Positions 54,361 to 63,805 are shown, counted from the stretch's first letter. The stretch is 64,000 nt of DNA from Aquamicrobium sp. (GCA_019739225.1 JAHHDT010000003.1:186001-250000); one strand, 5' to 3'. Made by a program: numbers and translations. Notes: generated from the letters alone by a model not told the origin.

Positions 54361-54430
54361 GGGGCCGATTCCGGACTGTCCGATTCTAGATGAAACAGCT
54401 GAGAAATCCGACGTTCGACCAACGACCACC
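54361..54430. repeat. Dispersed intergenic repeat, copy C
   Basis: This copy matches copy A at roughly 70 percent by eye: GGGGCCG, CGGACTGTCCG, TTCTAG, CTGAGAAA, CGACGTTCG and CAACGAC. It lies directly after the oxidoreductase gene and before the broken recombinase gene. Confidence 0.6.
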
Positions 54431-54497
54431 GAAATGACCTATCAAAACGAATGCCGTGAGCGGCCATCCGCGTCAGGTCCGGATGGCCGCTCAAACG

Positions 54498-55125
54498 TCA
54501 GATCTCGGTTCGCTCAGCTAAGAGGAGCGCGTCCTCCACGTCCACGCCAAGATAGCGCACCGTGTTCTCGATCTTGGAGTGACCAAGAAGTATCTGGATA
54601 GCGCGGATGTTTCCGGTCGCCCTGTAGATCATCGACGCCTTCGTGCGCCGAAGCCAGTTCGTGCCATACTCCTCCGGACAGAGACCAATTGCGATCACCC
54701 ACTCATCCACCAGGCGAGCGTACTGCCGCGTGCTCATGTGGTGTCCATGGTCGACCCGGCTCGGAAACGCATAGTCCTCGACCGAGCCTCTACGTCGTTC
54801 AAGCCAGGCCAGAAGGCTGGCTCTCGCTGGTGAACTCGAACTGGACCGGCCGCCCCGTCTTTTGCTGAATGACGATCGCCCGAGTCCGTATCTCGGGTCC
54901 GGCGACCACATCGCGGATTCTGATCTTGACGAGGTCACAGCCGCGAAGCTTGCTGTCGATCGCCAGATCGAACAGCGCCCGGTCCCGTACGCGTCTCTCG
55001 CGATCAAGGAAGAAGCGGATCGCCCAAATTTGCTTCTGGGTGAACGGGCGCTTGGTGCCGACCTTCTTTCCGGCGTTCCAAGCCGCTCGCTCGCGGATAG
55101 CATCATCGAATTGAGAATGACCCAA
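54498..55125 (-). pseudogene. Frameshifted tyrosine recombinase (phage-type integrase)
   Basis: The N-terminal half is read from a TTG at 55125 (AGGAGA six bases upstream): AAWNAGKKVGTKRPFTQKQ, then FDLAIDSKLRGCDLVKIRI with catalytic Arg. The frame runs off at FEFTSES near 54810. The C-terminal half continues in another frame as RASLLAWLERR, TRQYARLVDEW, and ILLGHSKIENTVRYLGVDVEDALLLAER with the catalytic Tyr. A one- or two-base change near 54815-54820 therefore splits the gene. In addition the HxxR box reads NWLRRTKAS, so the box II histidine is also lost. The intact family is about 200 residues. Confidence 0.8.
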
Positions 55126-55412
55126 CTAAGTTCTCCTGGGCCTTGATTGGCCTGGAGAAGAATGCCGCAGCTCACTGCGGCTGAGGGGCAGGGTGTGGCT
55201 GTCCGGTTGTGGATCCGATTACGAGAAGGCCGACACTCAGCCGACCGTAGCATGGCACACGGTGGTGGTGAGTCCCCCAACAACTGCAAACAACGTGCAG
55301 TAGAGCATCGATTGATGTCGTCAAGGGTCGTGAGTCTGGAGGGAAGATGAACTCGTTGCGTCACTGCGACGCGCAACGCATATTGGATGACCCGGTTCAA
55401 CCCTGAGGGTGC
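55126..55412. other. Intergenic region with a hairpin, upstream of AraC regulator
   Basis: About 290 bases lie between the divergent recombinase remnant and the AraC gene. A perfect 7-bp stem with a 4-base loop (GCCGCAG-CTCA-CTGCGGC, 55164-55181) is the only clear structure. There is no recognisable gene, attachment site or consensus promoter. Confidence 0.35.
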
Positions 55413-56372
55413 ATGACAGTTCTATCGATACGCTCGCACGATTTCGAAGTTTCCCGCCGTGTTGAGGAATTTCAGTCTGTAGTTGGGGCGATTACAAAGG
55501 TCGACTTCATTCCGGACGATCCTGGATCTTTCCAATCGGAAACAACAATCGGTGTGCTACAGAACCTGATCGTCGGACACGGTCGGCACTCCACATCGAC
55601 CGCTGTGCGCACGAAAGGCCATGTCGCCGATGCCGAAGACAATGTGATGTTCCATGTCCCTTTATCGGGAAGCTGTTCCATCGAACAGCGTGGTGGCGAG
55701 CGCACGGAACTGAAGTCGGGGGTCGTCTATGCAGACCCCGCCGAGGTTCCCGGTGTTATCCGCTTCAATGGTGAACCCAGCGAGGGGTTCTACGTCTCCG
55801 TTCCGCGCATCCACCTCTCGGCCGCGACACTCGGGCTCAACGCCGTGTTGCGACGCACCGCCCCGCTGACCCCGCAATGGCGGCTGTTCTTCAATTACTC
55901 ACGCAGCCTGCATCAGGAATTGGCTTCACTCGCGCCGGTAGACGCCGCGCAATGCGCATCACATGTTCAGGATCTGGCATTGATGGCGCTGGGCGCCACG
56001 CGGGAGGCCGCAGAGGTCGCAGCCGGTCGAGGCGTGCGTGCGGCACGGCTCAGAGCGGTGAAGGCGGATGTCGAACTCCATCTGACCGCACCGGATCTGA
56101 CGGCTGATGGGATTGCGACGCGCCACGGGATCAGTCCCCGCTATCTGCGCTCGCTGTTCGAGCGCGAGGGCACGTCGTTCGGGGACTTTGTTGCGACACG
56201 CCGACTGGCCTTGGCTCACCGCATGCTGAGCGACCCGCGCAACGCGGCATCGAGCATCGCGAGCGTGGCCATGAGCGCCGGCTTCGGCGACCTCTCGTGG
56301 TTCAATGCCAGATTTCGCCGTGTCTATGGCATGACGCCGAAAGAAGTGCGCGCTTTGTCGCGCATGTTCTGA
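55413..56372 (+). CDS. AraC-family transcriptional regulator
   Basis: This 319-residue regulator has an N-terminal cupin-type AraC_binding domain (about 35-200; VMFHVPLSGSCSIEQRGGERTEL) and a C-terminal double HTH (about 215-318). The HTH reads ATRHGISPRYLRSLFEREGTSF, then VAMSAGFGDLSWFNARFRRVYGMTPKE. The effector is unknown. It precedes the VWA gene by about 200 bases on the same strand and may regulate it, but no operator is evident. Confidence 0.87.
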   Translation: MTVLSIRSHDFEVSRRVEEFQSVVGAITKVDFIPDDPGSFQSETTIGVLQNLIVGHGRHSTSTAVRTKGHVADAEDNVMFHVPLSGSCSIEQRGGERTELKSGVVYADPAEVPGVIRFNGEPSEGFYVSVPRIHLSAATLGLNAVLRRTAPLTPQWRLFFNYSRSLHQELASLAPVDAAQCASHVQDLALMALGATREAAEVAAGRGVRAARLRAVKADVELHLTAPDLTADGIATRHGISPRYLRSLFEREGTSFGDFVATRRLALAHRMLSDPRNAASSIASVAMSAGFGDLSWFNARFRRVYGMTPKEVRALSRMF

Positions 56373-56579
56373 GCGACGCTAGGCGGCACTGTTCCGTTCT
56401 CCCCCTATCTCGGTGCCTCTGCCCCCAAGACCACGGGCGTCCGTGCGCTTACCTTGCGGCACAGATTTACGTTCGGATTCCGGAGAACGGCCCCTGAACC
56501 ACAGCAAATTGGCATCGCCAGATTTCATCCGCCCGTTGTCGGTCGTGATGTCGAGAGCGACGTCCTGTCGAGGAAAACC

Positions 56580-59378
56580 ATGAGACGATCGAGCTTCAGT
56601 GCCATCCTGAGCGTGGCAGCGTTTTCGCTGCTGAACCTGTCGACCCCCGCCCTCGCGCAATCCGCCAATGTCACGCCCGAGAAGGCGGCCATGCTCATCT
56701 TCGATGCGTCCGGCTCGATGTGGGGACAACTCGATGGCGGCATCACAAAGATCGAGGTAGCGCGCGACGTGATGGGGCAGTTCTTTTCCACGCGCGATGC
56801 GGCGATCCCGCTTGGCGTCATCGCCTACGGCCACAACCGTCGCGGTGACTGCGCCGACATCGAGGTGATCGCGCAGACCGGTGTGCAGGAAGCGGCAACG
56901 CTGTCGCAGCGGCTCAACCGTATCAACCCGCGCGGCATGACGCCAATTTCGGAAAGCCTTCGCATCGCTGCCGGCCAGATCCCGCCCACGGCGGAAGAGG
57001 CAGACATCATCCTCGTCACTGACGGTCTGGAGACGTGCAACGCCGACCCGTGCGCGGTGGCGGCGCAACTGGCAAGCGAAGGCATCAAGATCCGTGCCCA
57101 TGTCGTCGGCTTCGGCCTGACCGAGCAGGAGGCAGAGGCGCTAGCCTGCGTGCCGGACCAGACCGGCGGACGATTGCTGCGCCCGCAGTCCGGCACCGAG
57201 CTCGCCGACGCGCTCAACCAGATCGCGGCGGCGGAACCAATACCCGAGCCCGAGACACCTATGCAGGAGGCGTTCTTCGACATCGGTCCCAAGGCCGAGG
57301 CAGGACACACCTACCGCATTTCGTATCACGGCACCGCACGACCGGCCGACTATGCCGGCTTCACGCGACGCGGCGAAGGCTCCCCCGACGTCAGCCCGTC
57401 CTACGGCGTCATCGGTGGCGGCAGCACTGCCAACAACCCGTTTTCCCGGCAGGCGCCACAGGAGCCGGGCGAATACGATCTCATCCTGTTGGTGACGGGC
57501 CAGGGCATCATCGCGCGCCAGCCGGTCGAGGTGGTAGCCGCATCTAACGGCTTCGACCCGATCGGGTCGGTGGAGCCGGGCAAGCGATTCCAGTTCACCT
57601 GGCGCGGACCCGATCGACCGGAGCAGCGTGTCGTCATCGCGCAGCCAGGAGACCCGGCGCAAACATATGAGGGCGACTGGGGTTATTCCCTGAGCAAGAA
57701 CGGCCGCATGGGTCTGCGTGCTCCCGCTGAGCAGGGCATCTACGAATTGCGATACCTCTCGGCCGATCGAAAGGAAATCATGTTCTTCCGCAAGTTCGGC
57801 GTCGGCGTGCCCTATGAGGACGTAGACTTGACGACGGGCGATGAACTGGCCGTGCGCGCTGCGGCCGCCACGCAGGCTGCGCCCGGACAGGACGCGCTGC
57901 CGATGGTCCTCGCGACGTTCCGCCTTCCCGATGGTTTCCCGGAGGTACCCTTGTCCTGGTCGGCGGTGCCGCTCGATCCCGACATGAGCCCCGAAGCCTG
58001 GGCGCCGCAGGACCAGACCTTTGTCGCCCAGGGCGCGTTCGAGCCGGGCCGCTACGAAGTCTCGACCATGGGGGCAGGCGAGGTCGAGTTCCGCGGCGTG
58101 GTGGAGATCGTGCCGGGACAGTCAAATGACTTCGTCATTCCGCTGGTCGACGACTCCGACGACGAGGCTTCTGCGACGACGCTTGCCGGCCCTTGGCAGG
58201 TGATCGGTGTGCCGCCCTATCAGGTTCAGGCGGGAGCGGATCAGTTATTGACGCTCGCCCTTGAACAGGCTCAGCCCAATGGCCCGATTGGCGGAAGCTG
58301 GACGGCTGGGGAAAAGCTTGCCGGACCGCAGGTCGCCGGGCGCGAAGGCGTGTTCACGACCGCAACGCGCGATGGTGACGCGCTGCGCATGACCTTCACG
58401 GTGGGCGAGCCGATCCCGGCTCCCATGACGCTCTATCTCACGCCTTACGGCATCGGTTATGCAGGCTCGCTGTCGTCGGGGGCGCAAGGCATGAGCGTGG
58501 TCATGTGGCCGGGCGGCTACGTACCACCTTCGCTGGCCGAAATGCGCGAGGCCGTGCATGGTCCCGCACCCTCCGATTTTGTCGATATGAGCGGCACCGC
58601 CCCAGTACGATCCGACGGACCCTCGCAGGATACCCAGACGGTTCGGGTGCGGTTGCTCACCCCTTTCGAGATCGGCGGCAAGCGGGTCCAGTGGTCTGCG
58701 ATCCGCACCGACACGCCCGTCTCCGATGTCGCTTTTGCCATGAACGATTTTGAGCAGATGCTGATCGTTGATCTCGCGCCGGGGACCTATGCGGTGGAAG
58801 GTGTCAACGAAGCTGAAGGCATCTTCCTCGCTGACACCATTTCCGTGACCGTCGGGGGCAACGACAGCTTTGAGATTCCGGTCGCAAAGGACGGTGAACG
58901 TGGCAGCGCTGAAACCGTACATGGCGAGGACCTCGCCTTCGCCTGCACCGATGCGCCCGCAGGCTGTGAGGTGCGCCATGAAGCAAGTGGCATTTCTCTG
59001 ACGCTGCCCAACAACTGGAGTATGGGCGAGCCTTATTTCTACGAAACCGCCGGTGGCGTACGCGCCGGTCAGCCGACTGTCACCTTCTTCACGGAAGACT
59101 TCGGCAAGGTCGTCAGCGTGGAACTCAATCCGCGCCAATGGATGCAATCTAGCGGTCCGTGCCGATCCTTGGGCACTAATCAGCTCTGCATGTTCGGTGG
59201 GCAGGGTATGACTTCGGAGATCGGCTTCGAGGGGATTGCTTCCTCGCTTCAGGTTACCTCGTTGGGATCGGACGATGCGACAGCAGCAGAATTGGACGCC
59301 GTCATTCCGATAGACCTTGGAGGACGTGATCCGCAAAGGGTCCTGCGTTCCCTTTTCGGCAACCGGGCGGAGCATTAG
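56580..59378 (+). CDS. Secreted VWA-domain protein, function unknown
   Basis: This 932-residue protein has a signal peptide ending PALAQ; the ATG at 56580 follows AGGA. A von Willebrand A domain (about 35-215) carries the MIDAS motif DASGS (Asp42), a Thr in GMTPISESL, and VTDGLETC. The remaining 700 residues are beta-sandwich-like repeats without recognised catalytic motifs, including VRVRLLTPFEIGGKRVQW and a cysteine-containing CTDAPAGCEVRHEASG. It is likely periplasmic or extracellular, binding a partner through a metal-dependent site. Its stop is 3 bases before the next secreted protein, which suggests that they act together. Confidence 0.82.
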   Translation: MRRSSFSAILSVAAFSLLNLSTPALAQSANVTPEKAAMLIFDASGSMWGQLDGGITKIEVARDVMGQFFSTRDAAIPLGVIAYGHNRRGDCADIEVIAQTGVQEAATLSQRLNRINPRGMTPISESLRIAAGQIPPTAEEADIILVTDGLETCNADPCAVAAQLASEGIKIRAHVVGFGLTEQEAEALACVPDQTGGRLLRPQSGTELADALNQIAAAEPIPEPETPMQEAFFDIGPKAEAGHTYRISYHGTARPADYAGFTRRGEGSPDVSPSYGVIGGGSTANNPFSRQAPQEPGEYDLILLVTGQGIIARQPVEVVAASNGFDPIGSVEPGKRFQFTWRGPDRPEQRVVIAQPGDPAQTYEGDWGYSLSKNGRMGLRAPAEQGIYELRYLSADRKEIMFFRKFGVGVPYEDVDLTTGDELAVRAAAATQAAPGQDALPMVLATFRLPDGFPEVPLSWSAVPLDPDMSPEAWAPQDQTFVAQGAFEPGRYEVSTMGAGEVEFRGVVEIVPGQSNDFVIPLVDDSDDEASATTLAGPWQVIGVPPYQVQAGADQLLTLALEQAQPNGPIGGSWTAGEKLAGPQVAGREGVFTTATRDGDALRMTFTVGEPIPAPMTLYLTPYGIGYAGSLSSGAQGMSVVMWPGGYVPPSLAEMREAVHGPAPSDFVDMSGTAPVRSDGPSQDTQTVRVRLLTPFEIGGKRVQWSAIRTDTPVSDVAFAMNDFEQMLIVDLAPGTYAVEGVNEAEGIFLADTISVTVGGNDSFEIPVAKDGERGSAETVHGEDLAFACTDAPAGCEVRHEASGISLTLPNNWSMGEPYFYETAGGVRAGQPTVTFFTEDFGKVVSVELNPRQWMQSSGPCRSLGTNQLCMFGGQGMTSEIGFEGIASSLQVTSLGSDDATAAELDAVIPIDLGGRDPQRVLRSLFGNRAEH

Positions 59379-59381
59379 ACC

Positions 59382-60110
59382 ATGAGAAACAAGCTGGCAC
59401 CCGTCCTTTTCGGTTTGGCCTTGTCATTCGGTTTCATTCCTGCGGCGCAGGCCCAGATGGTGCAGATCGCCATGTGCATGGAAGGCGGTTGTAGCTGCCA
59501 TGTTCCGGGCACGACCCTGGCTGATGTCGAGATGATTCTGGGCGCTCCCAATCCTCCGGGGGCTACCGACATGACCCTCGTGGTGTATCAGAATGAATAT
59601 AGCTGGCGCTCCCAAACGCTAGCGCAGATTGATGCGTCGTTCGGCGGGCCGGGCGAGTGTCCCATACAGCTTGAAGCACCGATCATTCCCGAAGACGGAA
59701 TGTGGCGCATCACCACCGGGGCCGCCGACGCCTCAGCCTGTCCGTTGTTTTCGCTCACTGGCCAGGCCGTGCCGGGCCAGATCAGCGGCGAAACGCGACA
59801 GATCAACTGGGGCGGATGGTTCTCGCCCAGCAAGCTGATGTCCGGAGCCGTCGGTCATGTAAACTGGACATCCACCGGTGGGCATTCATGGCGCGGCGTT
59901 TTCGTGGATGAGCGCCTGTCAAACGCCACTGCTACCACGGGTGCAAGCGTCAGTTGGACGTTGGGGCTGGTGAGCCCAACCGAGATCACCGGGTCAAGCG
60001 TTTTCGAATATGACATTTCCTCAGGATCCGCAGATGCTGCCGCACAGGCCGTTCTTAAAAACATGCAGTGCCGGACGGTTACACCGTTCACCGCGCGAAA
60101 GGTGGGCTGA
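59382..60110 (+). CDS. Secreted protein of unknown function, partner of VWA protein
   Basis: This 242-residue protein has a signal peptide ending PAAQAQ and a cysteine-rich mature start (AMCMEGGCSCHVPG). The mature part then contains TLADVEMILGAPNPPG and a Trp/Gly-rich C-terminal half (INWGGWFSPSK, NWTSTGGHSWRG). I do not recognise a family. It begins 3 bases after the VWA stop with no independent promoter, so co-expression is almost certain. Confidence 0.75.
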   Translation: MRNKLAPVLFGLALSFGFIPAAQAQMVQIAMCMEGGCSCHVPGTTLADVEMILGAPNPPGATDMTLVVYQNEYSWRSQTLAQIDASFGGPGECPIQLEAPIIPEDGMWRITTGAADASACPLFSLTGQAVPGQISGETRQINWGGWFSPSKLMSGAVGHVNWTSTGGHSWRGVFVDERLSNATATTGASVSWTLGLVSPTEITGSSVFEYDISSGSADAAAQAVLKNMQCRTVTPFTARKVG

Positions 60111-60139
60111 CTGGCCAGCGGTCGGCACCTGCGGTTTGC

Positions 60140-61183
60140 TCACCGGCCGATTTGGGGCCGAAATCCGCCATTCCTAATCGCACCTACGTGCCTGCCACTG
60201 TTCTCCTGAAGACCAACTGCGCCTACTCCCACATCAAGTGGATGGTTTGTCTCTTCGTGCCTAGTGGCCAGGCGCCGGTATTCCGCCGGCGTCGGGCCAA
60301 CTGCGGCGCGGAAAGCGCGTTGGAAGTGCGGCTGGTCGCTGTAGCCTGCAAGTAGCCCGACGAGCGCAAGAGGGGTGTCTGTTCCTGCGAGTAGCCGCGT
60401 CGCCAGATGGACACGCGCGGAGGCGACGATTTCGCTCAGCGTCCAGCCGGCTTCCGCCAGCCGCCGCTGAAGCGACCGAAGGCTGAGCCCGGCCGCGTGG
60501 GCAATATCGGCCGCCCTGCGGCGTCTCGTCGGTGCTCCGAGCTGTTCTGCAAACACTCGCCTCACATGGGGATCGCTTATGCTGCGCCCCGCAACATCCA
60601 CGGCGGGAACTCGCCCGTCGTCCGATGGCGAAGGAGCATTCGGCGGAGGCGTAAATCCTTGCCAGGAGACCCACCAGATATGGGTCCGGGCGGCTGGTGC
60701 GGCAGGTTTAGTGAGTGAGACCGACCCATCAAAACTCAACACAGCACCGTGCGCCCCGCGCCACCTGAGAATGCCCAGGATCAAGCCTGCTGCTGCGATG
60801 TTCTCGCCTGCAGATATGGACAAACCTCGCGTGTCGAAATGCTCCATGACAATCCTGTCATCAGCGCTGTCGACGACACGGGTGCGATGCCGGGAATGGA
60901 AATAGCGCTCAATGGCGATCCAGCTTGCGACCACATCGCTCGGCGTCCGGCATCCGGCGAACACGCCGGCGACCGGATGATCTGCGAAATCCGGCACGAT
61001 GTCGGCAACGCGCAGGATCGTAGCCGGGCCGTGAGCCCCAAGCACTCCGTCGAGCAGCGCCCGCTTCTCGGCCGGGTCCACGGTGCGATCACCTACCGCC
61101 GTCGAAGCAGGCACCGCTATCGCCTGGCGGGCAAGGGAACGGCGCACCATCGCCACAACAAGCGCGCTGGCGAAATCGTCCAA
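60140..61183 (-). CDS. AraC-family regulator with Arabinose_bd-type N-terminus
   Basis: This 347-residue regulator has a long N-terminal domain of the OruR/ArgR-like AraC subgroup (about 20-210; GPATILRVADIVPDFADHPVAG) and a C-terminal AraC HTH. The HTH contains DIAHAAGLSLRSLQRRLAEAGWTLSEI and LVGLLAGYSDQPHFQRAFRAAVG. The TTG at 61183 lies one base after the stop of the molybdenum subunit gene, with AAGGCGG inside that gene as ribosome-binding site; an ATG at 61150 is the alternative. Its position as last gene of the operon suggests that it regulates the hydroxylase. Confidence 0.83.
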   Translation of the reverse strand: MDDFASALVVAMVRRSLARQAIAVPASTAVGDRTVDPAEKRALLDGVLGAHGPATILRVADIVPDFADHPVAGVFAGCRTPSDVVASWIAIERYFHSRHRTRVVDSADDRIVMEHFDTRGLSISAGENIAAAGLILGILRWRGAHGAVLSFDGSVSLTKPAAPAARTHIWWVSWQGFTPPPNAPSPSDDGRVPAVDVAGRSISDPHVRRVFAEQLGAPTRRRRAADIAHAAGLSLRSLQRRLAEAGWTLSEIVASARVHLATRLLAGTDTPLALVGLLAGYSDQPHFQRAFRAAVGPTPAEYRRLATRHEETNHPLDVGVGAVGLQENSGRHVGAIRNGGFRPQIGR

Positions 61184-61184
61184 G

Positions 61185-63338
61185 TCAGGCCGCCTTAACC
61201 GGGAGCGCCGTCACCGTCCGGCCCGTCATCGCCGCGATGGCGTTGGTGACGGCCGCCGTTCCGCAGACAATCGCGGTCTCGCCAGCACCCGTCGGCTCGT
61301 TGCTGCCCTCGATCAGGCGGATTTCGATGTTCGGCACATCGGACAGCACAGGCAGCGGGTAGTCGAAGAAGCTCTCAGGCAGTATGCGCCCGTCCCCCAC
61401 CACCAGCTCCTCCCTCAACGCCATGCCGATCCCCCACACGAGATTGCCTTCTACCTGCGTCCGAACCTGATCGGGGTTTATCACAAGGCCGCAGTCATGC
61501 GCGCACCACAGGCCCGACACTGTGTACCCGGCATCGCGTCTTGTCACGCGCGCCACTGCGGCGGCGTAGGACATATCCTTGTAGATGCCGCAGGCGAGCC
61601 CCCAGCCCTCATTAGGTGAGTCCTTCGGCCGCGACGCCCAGCCGGCCATTTCCGCCGCCTCGCTGAGCACCGTGCTCAACCGCGCGTGTTCCGGCTTGAT
61701 CGACTTCAGGCGCATGTCCAGCGGGTCGATGCCCTTTGCCTGGGCGAGCGCGTCTATGGCGGTCTCGACCGCCCAGTGGTTGGCCGCGGCACCCAGCCCG
61801 CGCCAAGGACCGGTCTTGACCGGCAGGCGAACATCCTCGAACTCGACGCGGCCGGCATCCGCCGCGTAAGGTGGGATCGAGCCCCGCGCGACACCCGGGT
61901 CTGCGACGAAACTGGTGGCAAGCTGCAGGCCCGGTCCCATCGCCGCCGAGGTGAAGATGATGTGGCCCGAACGGAATGCGTGGTGCCAATTCGTGATCCG
62001 TCCTGCCGCATCTGCTGAAAGCCGGATTCGGTGGGACGATGGAGGGCGATGGAACCCTGCACGGAATTCGTCGCTCCGGCTCCATTGCACCTTGACCGGC
62101 CGCCCGCAGAGCTTCGCCAGCCGCGCCGCTTCCATCTCGGCGGCCACGATGGTTCGAGCTCCGAAACCGCCTCCCATGCGCATGCCGTGAACCACCACCT
62201 TGTCCCGGTCGAGACCGAATTCATCGGCAAGGCTGTCTCGGACGAAGAACGGATCCTGAGTGCCAGTCCACACATCCAGGCCACCATTCTCACCGAACCG
62301 GGCGATAGACGTGCGGGGCTCGATCGAGGCGTGGGCGGCGTGTGGCACGGTGAGCGTCAGGTCGACGTCGACCGGACCGCTGCTTGTGTCGCCTGTATCA
62401 AGGACACTATGCTCCAGCGCGCCGGATACGTTGCCGACGTCGACCATTGCCGCAATGGCGGCGGAATCGATGTTCGGCCCTTCCTCTTCTTCGACAACAA
62501 GCAAGCTTATCGCCTGTGCCAGCGCGCCACGGCGGGAGGCGATGAGGCCTGCGAAGTTGCCCTCCTGGTAGAGGCCAAGGAATCCTGGGATCGATCCACA
62601 TTCCGACGCATCGATGCCAAGGATTCGCCCTCCGAGGGTCTGTGGGCGGACGACCGCACCGAACACCATTCCCGGCAGGCGGATGTCGTCGGCATAGAGC
62701 GGGCGGTTGCCAGTGACGATTGCATCGATGTCGTGGGTCGGATGAGCTCGGCCGACCTCACGACGACCGCCCCGACCCACGAGCAGCCGGGGCGTTGCGC
62801 TCTCGACATCCTCGACGGTAACGAGAAGGGGCGTGCCTGCGCCCAACTCTTCGAAGGTGAGGATCGTCTTGCCATCAGATGCGACGCCATCCGGTGCCAG
62901 TTGCAGGTCTGCAACCGGACGGCCAAGCCGTTGCGCGGCCTCGCGCAGAACGGCGCCCGCAAGGGCCGCCGCCGCGCGCCCCACCAGCACACCAGTCTCA
63001 CGCATAGCGTCCGAGCCGACGGTAGAGCGGGCCACCGGAACCAGGCTCGTATTGGGCTGCACGAGACGGACGCGGTCCGCGCCGACGCCCAGTTCGTCGG
63101 CTGCAACCTGCCGAAGCCCCATCGAGATGCCCTGGCCCATCTCGGCGCGAGTGGAATATAGCTCGACAAACCCGTCCGGCCTCAAGCTGAGCCACGCCGC
63201 GGCATCCGCAGTCGTCGGCGCATTTCGCGGTGGCAGGGTCGGCATCAACGCCCAGGCCGCCCCCCCGGCGACGACCGTGATACCGACAGCGCCCCACCCG
63301 AGCGTGGTGAGGAAGCGGCGTCGCGACAGCTTCGGCAT
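61185..63338 (-). CDS. Molybdenum hydroxylase large subunit (IorB/aldehyde oxidase type), Tat-exported
   Basis: This 717-residue xanthine-oxidase-family Moco subunit resembles isoquinoline 1-oxidoreductase beta. The start MPKLSRRRF lies within a twin-arginine signal (SRRRFLTTLGWGAVGITVVAGGA), preceded by GGAGG. Family landmarks are RAEMGQGISMG, GMRMGGGFGARTIVAAEMEAA, GPWRGLGAAANHWAVE, and GAGETAIVCGTAAVTNAI with the catalytic Glu near the C-terminus. It hydroxylates an N-heterocycle or oxidises an aldehyde at the Mo centre in the periplasm. It overlaps the 2Fe-2S subunit stop by one base. No FAD or cytochrome c subunit gene follows. Confidence 0.88.
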   Translation of the reverse strand: MPKLSRRRFLTTLGWGAVGITVVAGGAAWALMPTLPPRNAPTTADAAAWLSLRPDGFVELYSTRAEMGQGISMGLRQVAADELGVGADRVRLVQPNTSLVPVARSTVGSDAMRETGVLVGRAAAALAGAVLREAAQRLGRPVADLQLAPDGVASDGKTILTFEELGAGTPLLVTVEDVESATPRLLVGRGGRREVGRAHPTHDIDAIVTGNRPLYADDIRLPGMVFGAVVRPQTLGGRILGIDASECGSIPGFLGLYQEGNFAGLIASRRGALAQAISLLVVEEEEGPNIDSAAIAAMVDVGNVSGALEHSVLDTGDTSSGPVDVDLTLTVPHAAHASIEPRTSIARFGENGGLDVWTGTQDPFFVRDSLADEFGLDRDKVVVHGMRMGGGFGARTIVAAEMEAARLAKLCGRPVKVQWSRSDEFRAGFHRPPSSHRIRLSADAAGRITNWHHAFRSGHIIFTSAAMGPGLQLATSFVADPGVARGSIPPYAADAGRVEFEDVRLPVKTGPWRGLGAAANHWAVETAIDALAQAKGIDPLDMRLKSIKPEHARLSTVLSEAAEMAGWASRPKDSPNEGWGLACGIYKDMSYAAAVARVTRRDAGYTVSGLWCAHDCGLVINPDQVRTQVEGNLVWGIGMALREELVVGDGRILPESFFDYPLPVLSDVPNIEIRLIEGSNEPTGAGETAIVCGTAAVTNAIAAMTGRTVTALPVKAA

Positions 63339-63805
63339 CAGGCGCCTCCCGCCATTGCGGCTTGCGCCCGTGCAATCGCTTTGCGGATGCGCGCCTGTGT
63401 GCCGCAACGGCAGAGAACACCGTCCATTACCGCCTCGATCCTGGACGCGTTGGCGCCCGGCCGGGCAGCCAGCAGGGCAAACGCGGTCATGATCTGGCCG
63501 TTCTGGCAATAGCCGCACTGCGGCACGCTCTCCTCGATCCAGGCCTGCTGGACCGGATGCAGTTTGTCGCCATCTGCAAGCCCTTCCAGCGTGAGAACCT
63601 CGGAGCCATGTGCTGCCGAGGCCGGATAGACGCACGAGCGCTGCGCTTCCCCGTCGATGACGACCGTGCAGGCACCGCAGGACGCCACACCACAGCCGAA
63701 GCGCGGCCCATTCAGTCCGAAATGGTCCCGCAGGACGAAGAGCAGGGGTTCGTCGGAAAATTCATCGGGGATTTCCACCGACTGGCGATTGAGAATGATA
63801 CGCAT
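63338..63805 (-). CDS. Molybdenum hydroxylase (2Fe-2S)-binding small subunit (IorA type)
   Basis: This 155-residue subunit has a plant-type ferredoxin domain with [11 protein letters not shown] and a later Cys in [11 protein letters not shown]-terminal helical domain holds the second cluster ([10 protein letters not shown] and [10 protein letters not shown]). I chose the ATG at 63805 because GGAGG lies six bases upstream and the N-terminus [12 protein letters not shown] matches the family. It passes electrons from the Moco subunit to an external acceptor. Confidence 0.9.
   Translation of the reverse strand: MRIILNRQSVEIPDEFSDEPLLFVLRDHFGLNGPRFGCGVASCGACTVVIDGEAQRSCVYPASAAHGSEVLTLEGLADGDKLHPVQQAWIEESVPQCGYCQNGQIMTAFALLAARPGANASRIEAVMDGVLCRCGTQARIRKAIARAQAAMAGGA

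Noticed and set aside
54498-55400. Reading the recombinase as one 300-residue protein
   Set aside because: Only the last 115 or so residues of that frame are recombinase-like. The true N-terminal half is in a different frame, so it is a frameshifted gene rather than a long one.
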